Position numbers and translations under genes: made by a program. Shown here in pieces: positions 7,511-14,737 of a stretch of DNA of 19,936 nucleotides (position 1 is the first letter of the stretch; each line of letters opens with the position of its first letter). The notes below the pieces were generated by a model that saw only the letters and a program-made list of their open reading frames with translations, was not told the DNA's origin and made no database searches. Source of the stretch: Bacillota bacterium (lineage in GTDB: Bacteria > Bacillota > Tb-RUG-66); assembly GCA_016288255.1 (NCBI GenBank), contig JAEEYS010000153.1, forward strand, positions 1 through 19,936, in the 5' to 3' direction.

Positions 7511-8233
7511 ATGAGTATTGTAGAAGTGCAAAATCTTGTGAAAAAGTATCCGTCATTTGTGTTAAAAAACATATCTTTTTCTGTAGATAAAGGTAAAATC
7601 ACCGGCTTTATCGGCAGAAATGGGGCGGGGAAAACAACAACGATAAAAGCTATGCTGAATTTGATCCGACCTGACAGCGGAACAGTCCGGTTTTTCCAAA
7701 AACCGTTGATCGGAAACGAAACGGAAATAAAGAAGCATATAGGTTATTCCACAGGGACAGTGAACTGGTATCCGCGAAAAAAGATCAAAGATATCATTGA
7801 TAGCGAAAAAAGGTTTTACGAAACATGGGATAATGAGGCTTATCGGAAATATCTTGACCTGTTTCTTTTGGACGAACACAAAACGCCGTTGGAGCTTTCC
7901 GAGGGCATGAAGGTGAAATTCAATCTTTTGCTTGCGCTCTCCCACAGGGCTGAGGTGCTGATTTTAGATGAACCTACAAGCGGACTTGATCCGTTCTCGC
8001 GGGATGAGCTGCTAAAGATTTTTTCTGAGCTGAAAAAAGACGGCGTGGCAGTGTTTTTTTCCACGCACATTATTTCTGATATCGAGAAATGCGCTGACGA
8101 TATCGTTTATATTTCGAAGGGAAGACTTGTTTCGGCCGCATCCAAAGCGGATTTTATCGCGCGATTCTCCGCAAACGGCGAGACCCTTGAAGAAACGATG
8201 CTGAGGCTGGAAAGGAGGGATATGCATGCGTAA
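7511..8233 (+). CDS. ABC transporter ATP-binding protein
   Basis: It is 240 residues from ATG 7511, which follows GGAGGTTTCT; an upstream in-frame ATG at 7499 overlaps that ribosome binding site and is rejected. All ATPase motifs can be found: Walker A GRNGAGKTT (35-43), signature LSEGM (129-133, a variant of LSGGQ), Walker B VLILDEP (149-155), SGLD, and H186 in FFSTH. The Q-loop glutamine seems replaced in IGYSTG. This layout fits BcrA/YtrB-type ATPases that pair with ABC-2 permeases for export of lipids, peptides or antibiotics. It overlaps the permease gene by eight bases, so the two proteins are surely partners. The substrate is unknown. Confidence 0.92.
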   Translation: MSIVEVQNLVKKYPSFVLKNISFSVDKGKITGFIGRNGAGKTTTIKAMLNLIRPDSGTVRFFQKPLIGNETEIKKHIGYSTGTVNWYPRKKIKDIIDSEKRFYETWDNEAYRKYLDLFLLDEHKTPLELSEGMKVKFNLLLALSHRAEVLILDEPTSGLDPFSRDELLKIFSELKKDGVAVFFSTHIISDIEKCADDIVYISKGRLVSAASKADFIARFSANGETLEETMLRLERRDMHA

Positions 8234-8879
8234 TATTCTTCTGAAAGAGCTCAAGCTCAGCGCTTCTTTCCTTTCCTATCTGTTCATTCTGTTTGGATTC
8301 ATGTTTTTTATTCCCGGTTATCCTATCCTTTGCGGCGTTTTCTTTGTAACGCTGGGAATATTCCAAAGCTTCCAAACAGCAAGAGAGGCAAACGATATTG
8401 TGTATTCTGCGCTGCTTCCGATCGCGAAAAAAGATGTGGTAAAGGGAAAATATTTATTTGTTTGCTTTATTGAAGCCGCTGCTCTGATTTTGATGATCAT
8501 AATCACGATCATCAGGATGACGGCTCTGGCGGATTCTCCCGTGTATAGGGCCAATGCGCTGATGAACGCGAATTTCTTTGCTTTAGGGATGGCATTTTTC
8601 ATTTTTGGACTGTTCAATTGGATCTTTGTCGCGGGATTTTTCAAAACAGCTTATAAATTCGCACGCCCGTTCGTCGTCTATATCATCGCCGCTTTTGCTA
8701 CGATTGCTGTTGCCGAAGCGCTCCATCATTTTCCCGGGTTTGAACTGTTGAATGCGTTTGGATCGGAACACATTGTTCTGCAACTGATCACGCTGAGCAC
8801 GGGGATCATCACTTATTTTCTGATGACTGTATTTTCATACAAAGTGGCGTGTAAGCGTTTTGAAACGATAGATTTATAA
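8226..8879 (+). CDS. ABC-2 type permease
   Basis: The 217-residue protein begins inside the end of the ATPase gene (ATG 8226; GGAGG at 8215-8219). Six hydrophobic segments can be drawn, starting at about residues 15, 38, 82, 114, 144 and 188. Between the second and third lies a cytoplasmic stretch, REANDIVYSALLPIAKKDVV, the position where ABC-2 permeases contact the ATPase. Its length and layout suit the ABC2_membrane_5 group. With the ATPase as a homodimer it would form a small exporter in the cell membrane. The gap to the regulator gene is only 12 bases and holds that gene's ribosome binding site, so the three form an operon. Confidence 0.85.
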   Translation: MRNILLKELKLSASFLSYLFILFGFMFFIPGYPILCGVFFVTLGIFQSFQTAREANDIVYSALLPIAKKDVVKGKYLFVCFIEAAALILMIIITIIRMTALADSPVYRANALMNANFFALGMAFFIFGLFNWIFVAGFFKTAYKFARPFVVYIIAAFATIAVAEALHHFPGFELLNAFGSEHIVLQLITLSTGIITYFLMTVFSYKVACKRFETIDL

Positions 8880-8891
8880 GGTGGTGGCATT

Positions 8892-9338
8892 ATGCTGAAA
8901 GAAAATTTAAGGATGCTACGCAACATACACGGTTTTTCGCAGGAAGAGATCGCCGAGAAAATAGAGATCTCCCGTCAGGCTTACGCGAAATGGGAAACCG
9001 GTGCTACTGTTCCTGATATTGAGAAGTGCCAAAGGCTTGCGAACGTGTATGGAATCACGATCGACAGCCTGATAAAGACGGAAACAGTAGACGGGAAAAA
9101 CAGGATCCCGCCGGCGCCGCCGGGAAAAAATATTTGGGGATCGGTCATTATCAACGAACGAGGGCAACTTGTTATTCCCAAAGCGGTCCGTGACATATTC
9201 GGTCTAGACGGAGGCCAAAGGTTGATCGTGCTCAGCGATGATCAGGAAGGGATCGCCCTTATCCCCGCTGAGAAGTTTGAGGAAAAAATGGAAAAAATCA
9301 TGGGACTTGCCTTGATCCAAAATGATCAAAACGGATAA
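8892..9338 (+). CDS. XRE-type HTH regulator fused to a SpoVT/AbrB domain
   Basis: The 148-residue protein starts at ATG 8892 after AAGGTGGTGG. Residues 5-60 are an XRE/Cro helix-turn-helix with FSQEEIAEKIEISRQAYAKW and the usual ETG turn. A Pro-rich linker (72-78) leads to a SpoVT/AbrB beta-swap DNA-binding domain (82-125) with GQLVIPKAVRDIFGLDGG. A short charged helix ends the protein. Two different DNA-binding domains in one small regulator are unusual compared with single-domain XRE proteins, though I have seen this combination in Clostridia. Because it is the third gene of the ABC operon it probably controls that operon, perhaps through the GCAACCAAA repeats. Confidence 0.9.
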   Translation: MLKENLRMLRNIHGFSQEEIAEKIEISRQAYAKWETGATVPDIEKCQRLANVYGITIDSLIKTETVDGKNRIPPAPPGKNIWGSVIINERGQLVIPKAVRDIFGLDGGQRLIVLSDDQEGIALIPAEKFEEKMEKIMGLALIQNDQNG

Positions 9339-9428
9339 GCTACCTTATTCTTTACGCTGTGTAAAGGCGGCAGTATGGATATATGGGTTGGGGCAGGACA
9401 ATAAAACGAAGTTTTAAGGAGAACAAAA

Positions 9429-10112
9429 ATGTGCACGAGCATTGTAGTCAACAAGCAAAAAACCATTGTCGGGTGGAATCTCGATATTCTGGACATGGAG
9501 CATAGGATTAAAGTGGCGAAGGAAGGCGTTTTTATTGAGATCAATGACGCAAAAGAGGGATGGCTGCCGTTGTTCGGCGCGAACACAAGAGGTGATTTTG
9601 TGGGAATGCCTACCTGCTGGCCTTTTGATAAACGAAGCGATCCCGCGGAAAACGGCGAAAACGTTATCATGCTGGATATAGATCTATTGATGCAAAGAAA
9701 AACTTTACAGGAGATCAGAAAGATCGCAGATACTGCTCCCGTTTACAGTATACCGGGGGTCACATTCATGTCCGCGTTATCAGACTGTGATGGCAATGTG
9801 CTCCACATCATTCCGGGACAGGGGTGTCTCTATTATGAAAAGCCGGCATATAAGATCCTGACGAATTTTTCTCCTTATAAACAGGATACAGAACAGCATC
9901 CGTGGATGGGATGGGACAGATACCATAAAGCGGAAGAAATGCTGCAAAATGCTTTGGACGATTTTGACGTGAAGGACTGTTTTGAGATTTTACAAGCTGT
10001 TTCACAGGAAGAATGTCCGACTGTTGTATCCATGGTTTTAGATGTGGAAGAAAAAACGGTTTATTGGTGTGAGAACAGAAAATGGGGCAATATCCAAAAG
10101 CACAGGTTTTAA
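9429..10112 (+). CDS. Short linear-amide C-N hydrolase (choloylglycine hydrolase family, Ntn)
   Basis: The 227-residue protein starts at ATG 9429 behind TTAAGGAG. The sequence begins MCTSIV, so removal of Met exposes Cys2, the N-terminal nucleophile of this family. Further family features are GWNLDI (15-20), an NTRGDF-type turn near residue 52, and KILTNFSPY (about 142-150), which matches the conserved LTNxP region. The protein is about 100 residues shorter than bile salt hydrolases and penicillin V acylases. It also lacks the usual R in the GRNxD position, having W16 instead. It is cytoplasmic because no signal is seen. Amide hydrolysis of an N-acyl substrate is likely, but bile salt activity should not be assumed. 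Downstream is a GNAT gene, after a 176-base leader. Confidence 0.85.
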   Translation: MCTSIVVNKQKTIVGWNLDILDMEHRIKVAKEGVFIEINDAKEGWLPLFGANTRGDFVGMPTCWPFDKRSDPAENGENVIMLDIDLLMQRKTLQEIRKIADTAPVYSIPGVTFMSALSDCDGNVLHIIPGQGCLYYEKPAYKILTNFSPYKQDTEQHPWMGWDRYHKAEEMLQNALDDFDVKDCFEILQAVSQEECPTVVSMVLDVEEKTVYWCENRKWGNIQKHRF

Positions 10113-10175
10113 AAATAATGGGAAATTGAGCCGTTTGGCTTGATGATAAAAAATTATTTTAAAGGAGAGTACTGT

Positions 10176-10211
10176 TTGAAAAAGTACAACACACCGGAGA
10201 TTGTAGGCTGA
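10176..10211 (+). CDS. Possible 11-residue leader peptide or truncated precursor
   Basis: A TTG codon at 10176 follows AAAGGAGAGTACTGT, a good ribosome binding site at suitable spacing. It reads KKYNTPEIVG before TGA at 10209-10211. If that TGA is ignored, the same frame stays open to a TGA at 10290-10292 that overlaps the ATG of the next GNAT gene (38 codons). The KKYxxPxI opening resembles the leader start of some lasso-type and related peptide precursors. No processing enzymes are present nearby, so this may be a translation leader, a remnant or chance. Confidence 0.3.
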   Translation: MKKYNTPEIVG

Positions 10212-10212
10212 C

Positions 10213-10246
10213 CGGGAGGTTTGCGGACAATCGAACAAACCTCCCG
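10213..10246 (+). repeat. 11-bp inverted repeat in the GNAT leader
   Basis: CGGGAGGTTTG (10213-10223) pairs perfectly with CAAACCTCCCG (10236-10246) around a 12-base loop. No T run follows, so it is not a simple terminator. It starts two bases after the stop of the short leader frame and ends 42 bases before the GNAT start, where it could affect translation or transcript stability. Confidence 0.65.
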
Positions 10247-10288
10247 CCACAAGGCAATTGAAGTCAACAATTTTCAGGAGGGAAAACA

Positions 10289-10915
10289 ATGAATAAAAAT
10301 GACTATACCATTCGTTTAGAGAAAAAAGAAGATCACAGAGAAGTCGAAAATCTTATCAGAGAATCATTCTGGAATGTTTATCGTCCGGGCTGCAGTGAAC
10401 ATTACGTGATCTATGTGCTCCGGAACGATCCGGCCTTTGTGAAGGAACTGGATTTTGTTATGGAACAAAACGGCAGACTGATTGGACAGAACATGTTCAT
10501 GCGGACTGTTATCGAAGCAGATGACGGCAGAAAGGTCCCTGTTCTTACAATGGGACCAATTTGCATCACACCGGAGCTGAAACGCAAAGGCTACGGGAAA
10601 AAGCTGTTGGATTATTCTCTGGAAAAAGCTTCTAAGTTGGGCTTTGGCGCGGTTTTGTTTGAAGGAAACATCGGTTTCTACGGCAAAAGCGGGTTTGACT
10701 ATGCCAGTGAGTTCGGGATCCGATATCACGATTTACCGGAGGATGCGGATTCATCATTTTTCCTCTGTAAAGAGCTGATCCCGGGATACCTTGACGGTAT
10801 CACAGGCGTTTATCAGACACCGCAGGGGTATTATGTGGACGATGCAGACGTAGAGGAATTCGACAAAGGATTTCCGGCGAAGCAGAAGTTGAAACTGCCG
10901 GGCCAATTGTTCTAA
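10289..10915 (+). CDS. GNAT-family N-acetyltransferase (COG3153/YhbS-like)
   Basis: The 208-residue protein starts at ATG 10289 after CAGGAGGGAAAACA. It matches the COG3153 layout: YTIRLEKKEDHREVENL at the start, a conserved VLTMGPICITPELKRKGYGK strand and acetyl-CoA loop (about 89-108, with KRKGYG as the loop), then GFGAVLFEGNIGFYGKSGF (about 119-137), where the Y of FYGKSGF is the usual general acid position. The C-terminal 60 residues form an extra segment found in this group. It is probably cytoplasmic. The acceptor is unknown. It stands alone between an upstream leader with an inverted repeat and a downstream hairpin terminator. Confidence 0.88.
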   Translation: MNKNDYTIRLEKKEDHREVENLIRESFWNVYRPGCSEHYVIYVLRNDPAFVKELDFVMEQNGRLIGQNMFMRTVIEADDGRKVPVLTMGPICITPELKRKGYGKKLLDYSLEKASKLGFGAVLFEGNIGFYGKSGFDYASEFGIRYHDLPEDADSSFFLCKELIPGYLDGITGVYQTPQGYYVDDADVEEFDKGFPAKQKLKLPGQLF

Positions 10916-10931
10916 GCGGATACAAAAAGGG

Positions 10932-10965
10932 ATCTAGGCAGGGGAAAAGTTTCCCCTGCCTAGAT
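10932..10965 (+). terminator. Long hairpin, probable bidirectional terminator
   Basis: ATCTAGGCAGGGG (10932-10944) pairs with CCCCTGCCTAGAT (10953-10965), with A and T residues closing the loop. On the + strand only a short TTTC follows; on the - strand the flank reads CCCTTTTTG, a better T run. It lies 16 bases after the GNAT stop. Confidence 0.75.
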
Positions 10966-10996
10966 TTCGAAATACATACTTTGTGAGGAAAGTCTA

Positions 10997-11455
10997 ATGA
11001 AGATAGAAACGGAACGTTTGACGATCTATACAGCATCACAGGATGAGATGGTGCGCTTTATTGAAAAACAGACCGATGCTATTCTTATAACGGCGTATCG
11101 AGAAATGCTCTCGGGATGTCTTGATCATCCCGAAAGCTGGGAATGGCATGCGATCTGGATGATTGAACAAAAAGACGGCACACATGTGGGCGATCTGAGT
11201 TTTAAGGGACTTCATCCGGACGGGTCAGTTGAGATCGGCTATGGCATCACGGAAGAAAACCGGGGACGCGGCTACGCCGCTGAAGCGGTCAACGCAGTCG
11301 TGACATGGGCCTTGGAACAGCCCGGTGTGACCCGTGTGGAGGCGGAAACGGAACCGGACAACAGCGCTTCCCAACGTGTTCTTGAAAAATGCGGATTCAT
11401 CGCCTCCAGCGTAATGGGGGAAGAAGGTCCGCGGTTTTTGAGAGAACGGCGATAA
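10997..11455 (+). CDS. GNAT-family N-acetyltransferase, RimJ/RimL-like
   Basis: The 152-residue protein starts at ATG 10997 after GAGGAAAGTCTA. It opens with IETERLTIYTAS, the usual Acetyltransf_3 start. The acetyl-CoA region is VEIGYGITEENRGRGYAAEA (about 75-94) with RGRGYA as the pyrophosphate loop. It ends with DNSASQRVLEKCGFIAS (about 121-137). It is a separate branch from the RimJ/RimL-like protein at 3269, sharing only the family-wide SQRVLEKxGF motif. Its substrate cannot be deduced. It begins just downstream of a hairpin terminator and is probably its own transcript, with a 207-base regulatory gap after it. Confidence 0.9.
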   Translation: MKIETERLTIYTASQDEMVRFIEKQTDAILITAYREMLSGCLDHPESWEWHAIWMIEQKDGTHVGDLSFKGLHPDGSVEIGYGITEENRGRGYAAEAVNAVVTWALEQPGVTRVEAETEPDNSASQRVLEKCGFIASSVMGEEGPRFLRERR

Positions 11456-11509
11456 ACCACAGTTCACGACAGGGTGGCGGATCCTGTCTCAAATGGATAA
11501 AGGCAGAAT

Positions 11510-11538
11510 TTGAGCCACTATAATAAAAATGTTATAAA
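11510..11538 (+). promoter_or_regulatory. Predicted sigma-A type promoter for the methyltransferase
   Basis: TTGAGC (11510-11515) and TATAAA (11533-11538) are separated by 17 bases, close to consensus. Transcription would start near 11545, close to a small CGGAG/CTCCG hairpin (11542-11559). That leaves a leader of roughly 115 bases before the methyltransferase start. Confidence 0.5.
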
Positions 11539-11602
11539 AAACGGAGTTTTTTTCCTCCGAAAATGATGTATTATCACAAAATCAATCATTTTTCAAGCCT
11601 TG

Positions 11603-11658
11603 AAATCCTCCCCGGATTGGTGTATTAAGTATGAAACACCATTAAAAAGGGAGGATTT
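11603..11658 (+). promoter_or_regulatory. Hairpin predicted to sequester the ribosome binding site
   Basis: AAATCCTCCC (11603-11612) is an exact reverse complement of GGGAGGATTT (11649-11658), which contains the ribosome binding site of the gene at 11663. A second stem is nested inside: TGGTGT (11618-11623) with ACACCA (11636-11641). When folded, the start region would be closed, so translation would need melting, a ligand, a protein or an RNA partner. It does not match any riboswitch class I can recognise. Confidence 0.6.
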
Positions 11659-11662
11659 TTGA

Positions 11663-12550
11663 ATGAAAAACATGACTGCACTTGTAGCCGCTTTTGCAAG
11701 GGCGCACCATTACCGAAACAATGGCATATGGGTCTTTCAAGACGAGTTTGCGGAGAAAATACTGACGGAAGAAGAATATGCCGCTATCTCAAAAAACATG
11801 GCTGACGGGATAGACTATTTTTCACCGGGATTTCAAGGCGCAAAAGAAGACGCGCTGCGGTTTGTCGTTGATCATCAGCTTGCGCCGTCACTGCTTGCCA
11901 GAAGTTCATTCTGTGAAAACGCAATGCAAAATGCGATCGAAAGCGGCTGCAGACAAATTGTGCTGTTTGCTTCAGGTTATGATACCTTCTCTTTACGAGC
12001 CCCGCATTCAGAATTGACTGTATATGAGATGGACAAGCAGGAGATGATCGCTGACAAAATAAAACGGATCGACTCAAGAAAAATGAAGCCTGTCTGTCAT
12101 ACCGCATATATAGGCTGTGATCTGTCACAAGATCCGTGGAAAGAGAAACTTACAGGAGCAGGCTTCGATCCTCAAAAACAGAGTTTCGGCAGTTTGCTCG
12201 GTATCAGCTATTATTTATCGAAAGAAGAATATCAAGCGCTGCTCAAAAATATTGAGACTCTGTGGAGCAAAGGTTCATTGATCTGTTTTGATTATCCGCT
12301 TGCAGATACATCGGGGGCTGAAAACGCAAGGAATCGTGAGCTTGCCGCTGCCGCCGGTGAACAGATGAAAGCCGAGTATCTTTACAGTGAAATGGAATCC
12401 ATGCTCGCGTCTTTCGGCTTTTTGATCTGTGAACATATGGACGCGATAGAGGCGACCGAGTCACTTTTCAGGGAATACAATGAAAAGGTTCCGCTCCATC
12501 GTATGAGAGCGCCGGAAGGGGTGGGATATTGTCTGGCGGTAAAAAAATGA
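11663..12550 (+). CDS. SAM-dependent methyltransferase, leucine-carboxyl-methyltransferase type
   Basis: The 295-residue protein starts at ATG 11663 after GGGAGGATTTTTGA. The family pattern is clear: TALVAAFARAHHYRN near the start, the SAM-binding loop QIVLFASGYDTFSLR (98-112), then VYEMDKQEMI with D124 as the ribose-binding acid, and SLLGISYYLSKEEYQALL (177-194). This is the LCMT/PPM fold used by a large set of bacterial proteins that methylate carboxyl or hydroxyl groups of small molecules, including polyketide pathway members. No biosynthetic genes lie nearby, so the substrate is unknown. Expression seems controlled at translation through the leader hairpin. A gap of 383 bases separates it from the next intact gene. 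Confidence 0.88.
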   Translation: MKNMTALVAAFARAHHYRNNGIWVFQDEFAEKILTEEEYAAISKNMADGIDYFSPGFQGAKEDALRFVVDHQLAPSLLARSSFCENAMQNAIESGCRQIVLFASGYDTFSLRAPHSELTVYEMDKQEMIADKIKRIDSRKMKPVCHTAYIGCDLSQDPWKEKLTGAGFDPQKQSFGSLLGISYYLSKEEYQALLKNIETLWSKGSLICFDYPLADTSGAENARNRELAAAAGEQMKAEYLYSEMESMLASFGFLICEHMDAIEATESLFREYNEKVPLHRMRAPEGVGYCLAVKK

Positions 12551-12717
12551 CCGCTGTCATTCTGATAAATGACTTAGGAAGAGCTGAACGGTTTCCGCAT
12601 AGCGTGTTTTGGCTTGAAGAGGGATGATTTTTGATAAAGAGAAAAGAAAAATGGAATTTTGTTACTTTATGGCTTCGAAAATATCAACTAATTGAAGACA
12701 ATCCTAAGCAATATAGC

Positions 12718-12737
12718 GTATAATAATGTATAATAAT
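12718..12737 (+). repeat. Tandem GTATAATAAT repeat, possible double -10 box
   Basis: The decamer GTATAATAAT occurs twice in immediate succession, so TATAAT appears at 12719-12724 and 12729-12734. No good -35 hexamer was found at 17 bases from either. It sits just before the ribosome binding site AGGAG of the small frame at 12750, and may serve the downstream phospholipid genes as well. Confidence 0.5.
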
Positions 12738-12749
12738 AGGAGAACGCGT

Positions 12750-12912
12750 ATGAAAAAAATAGCGTACGAAAATTTCTTTTTCTATGCTGTTGTGTTGCCG
12801 AAAAAAGATAGATCAGTCCGTTTGGGAACCATTACCGAAAGACTGCGGGACATGGATCGAGGATAAAACAGATCATTTGGCAGAGGTCGGGCGTTTTGCA
12901 ATGGAAAGATAG
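12750..12912 (+). pseudogene. Short frameshifted gene, function unknown
   Basis: ATG 12750 follows TAGGAGAACGCGT and the frame reads MKKIAYENFFFYAVVLPKK before drifting to a stop at 12864-12866. In the +1 frame the sequence then looks protein-like, with QSVWEPLPKDCG and DKTDHLAEVGRFAMER ending at TAG 12910-12912. The switch falls near the AAAAAA run at 12800-12806, a typical site for a one-base slip. The two halves joined would give a peptide of about 53 residues. I do not recognise the family. Alternatives are a sequencing error in the run, or a real 38-codon peptide. Confidence 0.45.
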
Positions 12913-12933
12913 AAAAACAAGGAATATGACAAA

Positions 12934-13992
12934 ATGGAACAAAAAGAGAACATGAAGAAAAGGAAAGTGATCCCTAAAAATTTAATATGGGCAATTATTT
13001 CTTTCTTATTGGCTGTACTCACTGTCGGGTTTATTCTAAAGCAGAGTAAAGCGGTTTCCATATCTGAACTGATCAGTATTATCGGTTCTTCGAACAAACT
13101 GTTCTTCTTCTTGGGCGGGATAGCGGCCGCGCTGTATGTATGGTTTGAAAGTGTGGCAATTTGTTCTATCCTAAAAAACGCGGGGTATCCTCAAAGCCTT
13201 AAGAAAGGACTATTATACAGCACATCGGATGTTTATTTCTCTGCCATTACGCCTTCGGCAACCGGCGGACAGCCTGCCAGCGCATTTTTTATGCTCAGAG
13301 ACGGTGTGCCGGCCGGGATGACAACGGCGACCCTGATCCTGAACCTGATGATGTATACGGTGTCTATCATTGTTTTGGGAGTGATTTCAGTCGTGATCAG
13401 TCCGACTGCGTTTTTGGAGTTTGGCGGTCTTTCAAAGGGGCTCATCGTTTTCGGATTTTTGACACTGTCAATATTGGCACTTATTTTCTTTGTTTTATTA
13501 AAAAAAGAAGAGTTGATCTTTCGTCCCCTTTCAAAAACGATCGCGTTTTTATATGATAAAAGAATAATAAGGGAAAAGGAGCATAAGCTATCGAAACTGG
13601 AAAAGATCAAGGAGGACTATAAAATCTGTTCTGATTTAATATCGGGCAGAAAGAGGATATTGTTCAGCGCTTTTATCTGGAACTTTATCCAAAGGACCTG
13701 CCGGATCATGGTTCCTATGCTGATATACCGTTCGATTGGCGGGACAGCCGTAAAGATGGCTAAAATTTTTTCTAAGCAATGCCTTGTGACCATAGGGTAT
13801 AATTTTATTCCGATTCCCGGCGGAATGGGAATATCGGATTATCTTATGATTGATGGTTTTAACAGAATGATGGGTGAGCAGATGGCCTATAGCGTTGAAC
13901 TTATCAGTCGAGGGATAACATTTTATATATGTGTTTCAATCAGCGGACTGATCACATTGATCGGGTATTTTATTGGGAGGAAGAAAAAATGA
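12934..13992 (+). CDS. Flippase-like integral membrane protein (LPG_synthase_TM, MprF N-terminal type)
   Basis: The protein is 352 residues from ATG 12934; ATG 12952 is a possible later start. Seven to eight membrane segments span about 17-340. Family marks are SAITPSATGGQP (103-114), which I recognise from the UPF0104/lysylphosphatidylglycerol-synthase transmembrane family, and IPIPGGMGISDY (292-303). In MprF this region moves lipids across the membrane, and the catalytic aminoacyl-transferase domain follows it. Here that soluble domain is absent and the protein ends in GRKKK. The gene overlaps the phosphatidylserine synthase start as ATGA and continues into the decarboxylase gene, so a role in moving phosphatidylserine or phosphatidylethanolamine is a reasonable inference. 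It would act in the cell membrane. Confidence 0.88.
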   Translation: MEQKENMKKRKVIPKNLIWAIISFLLAVLTVGFILKQSKAVSISELISIIGSSNKLFFFLGGIAAALYVWFESVAICSILKNAGYPQSLKKGLLYSTSDVYFSAITPSATGGQPASAFFMLRDGVPAGMTTATLILNLMMYTVSIIVLGVISVVISPTAFLEFGGLSKGLIVFGFLTLSILALIFFVLLKKEELIFRPLSKTIAFLYDKRIIREKEHKLSKLEKIKEDYKICSDLISGRKRILFSAFIWNFIQRTCRIMVPMLIYRSIGGTAVKMAKIFSKQCLVTIGYNFIPIPGGMGISDYLMIDGFNRMMGEQMAYSVELISRGITFYICVSISGLITLIGYFIGRKKK

Positions 13993-14687
13993 TAGGCGTA
14001 TACGACTATACAGTTATATTGACTTACTTGTCGCTTGTTTCAGGCGTGCTTGGCATCATCATCACAGTAACAGGCGCGGGACATCCGGAGATAGGGATAT
14101 TTTTCCTTTTGATATCGGGGATACTTGATACTTTTGACGGAAGAGTCGCAAGAGCCAAAAAGGACAGAACGGAACTGGAAAAGAATTTCGGTATTCAAAT
14201 CGATTCGCTGGCGGACTTGATCTGTTTTGGCGTTCTTCCGGTTTCCATAGGACTTGCGCAGCTTAGGATCAGCGGGATATTTACCGAGATCGTGAAAAAG
14301 AAGGATTATGAAGGATCCTTTACCATACTTGTCATCTTGTTGGTGATAGCGCTTTTTTATGTACTGGCGGCATTGATAAGACTGGCGTATTTTAACGCTA
14401 CCAGTGACATTCGCGGCGAGGAGACCAAAAAGACGGGAAACACCTATTATGTCGGACTTCCCGTTACCGCTTCCGCCTTGATATTTCCGCTTGTCATGAT
14501 CTTTCATTTTTACAGCAGATGGGATCTTACATACATCTATTTTCTGGTGATGCTGCTTGTGGCGATAGCGTTCGTTCTGAATGTTAAAGTAAAAAAACCG
14601 GGAAAGATAGGACTGATCATTATCATGGCAGTAGGACTGGTTGAATTCATTGCGTGTATCGTTTCTTTCAGCAGTTATGTGGGATAA
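13989..14687 (+). CDS. pssA: CDP-diacylglycerol--serine O-phosphatidyltransferase (phosphatidylserine synthase)
   Basis: The start is ATG 13989, in a 4-base overlap with the upstream stop; the frame is open farther upstream inside the flippase gene but without a ribosome binding site. The 232-residue protein has the complete CDP-alcohol phosphatidyltransferase motif: D47 and D50 in DTFDGRVAR (47-55), then G68, D72 and D76 in GIQIDSLAD. Several membrane segments surround it. The reaction joins CDP-diacylglycerol with L-serine to give phosphatidylserine and CMP at the inner face of the membrane. The alternative, phosphatidylglycerophosphate synthase, is unlikely because the next gene decarboxylates phosphatidylserine. 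The 50-base gap to that gene holds its ribosome binding site. Confidence 0.92.
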   Translation: MIGVYDYTVILTYLSLVSGVLGIIITVTGAGHPEIGIFFLLISGILDTFDGRVARAKKDRTELEKNFGIQIDSLADLICFGVLPVSIGLAQLRISGIFTEIVKKKDYEGSFTILVILLVIALFYVLAALIRLAYFNATSDIRGEETKKTGNTYYVGLPVTASALIFPLVMIFHFYSRWDLTYIYFLVMLLVAIAFVLNVKVKKPGKIGLIIIMAVGLVEFIACIVSFSSYVG

Positions 14688-14737
14688 AATCTTTGCAGCA
14701 CTTTATGAAATAGCTGCAGTGATGATAGGAGAATAAA

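Larger units (their letters stand above)
12551..12933. other. Gap of 383 bases with promoter-like repeats and a broken small gene
   Basis: The first 165 bases show no gene and no clear terminator. Then come a tandem GTATAATAAT repeat (12718-12737) and a frameshifted small frame (12750-12912), both listed separately. The ribosome binding site of the flippase-like gene (AAGGA near 12918) is at the end. Confidence 0.5.

Noticed and set aside
9350..9366. CTTTAC/GTAAAG hairpin after the XRE-AbrB gene as terminator
   Set aside because: Only six weak base pairs and no T run downstream.
10213..10246. Rho-independent terminator
   Set aside because: The stem is strong, but no T run follows on either strand and a coding gene with a ribosome site starts 42 bases later.
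11540..11662. SAM riboswitch in front of the methyltransferase
   Set aside because: The stems do not show the known arrangement or conserved cores of SAM riboswitch classes as far as I can tell; only ribosome-site pairing is supported.
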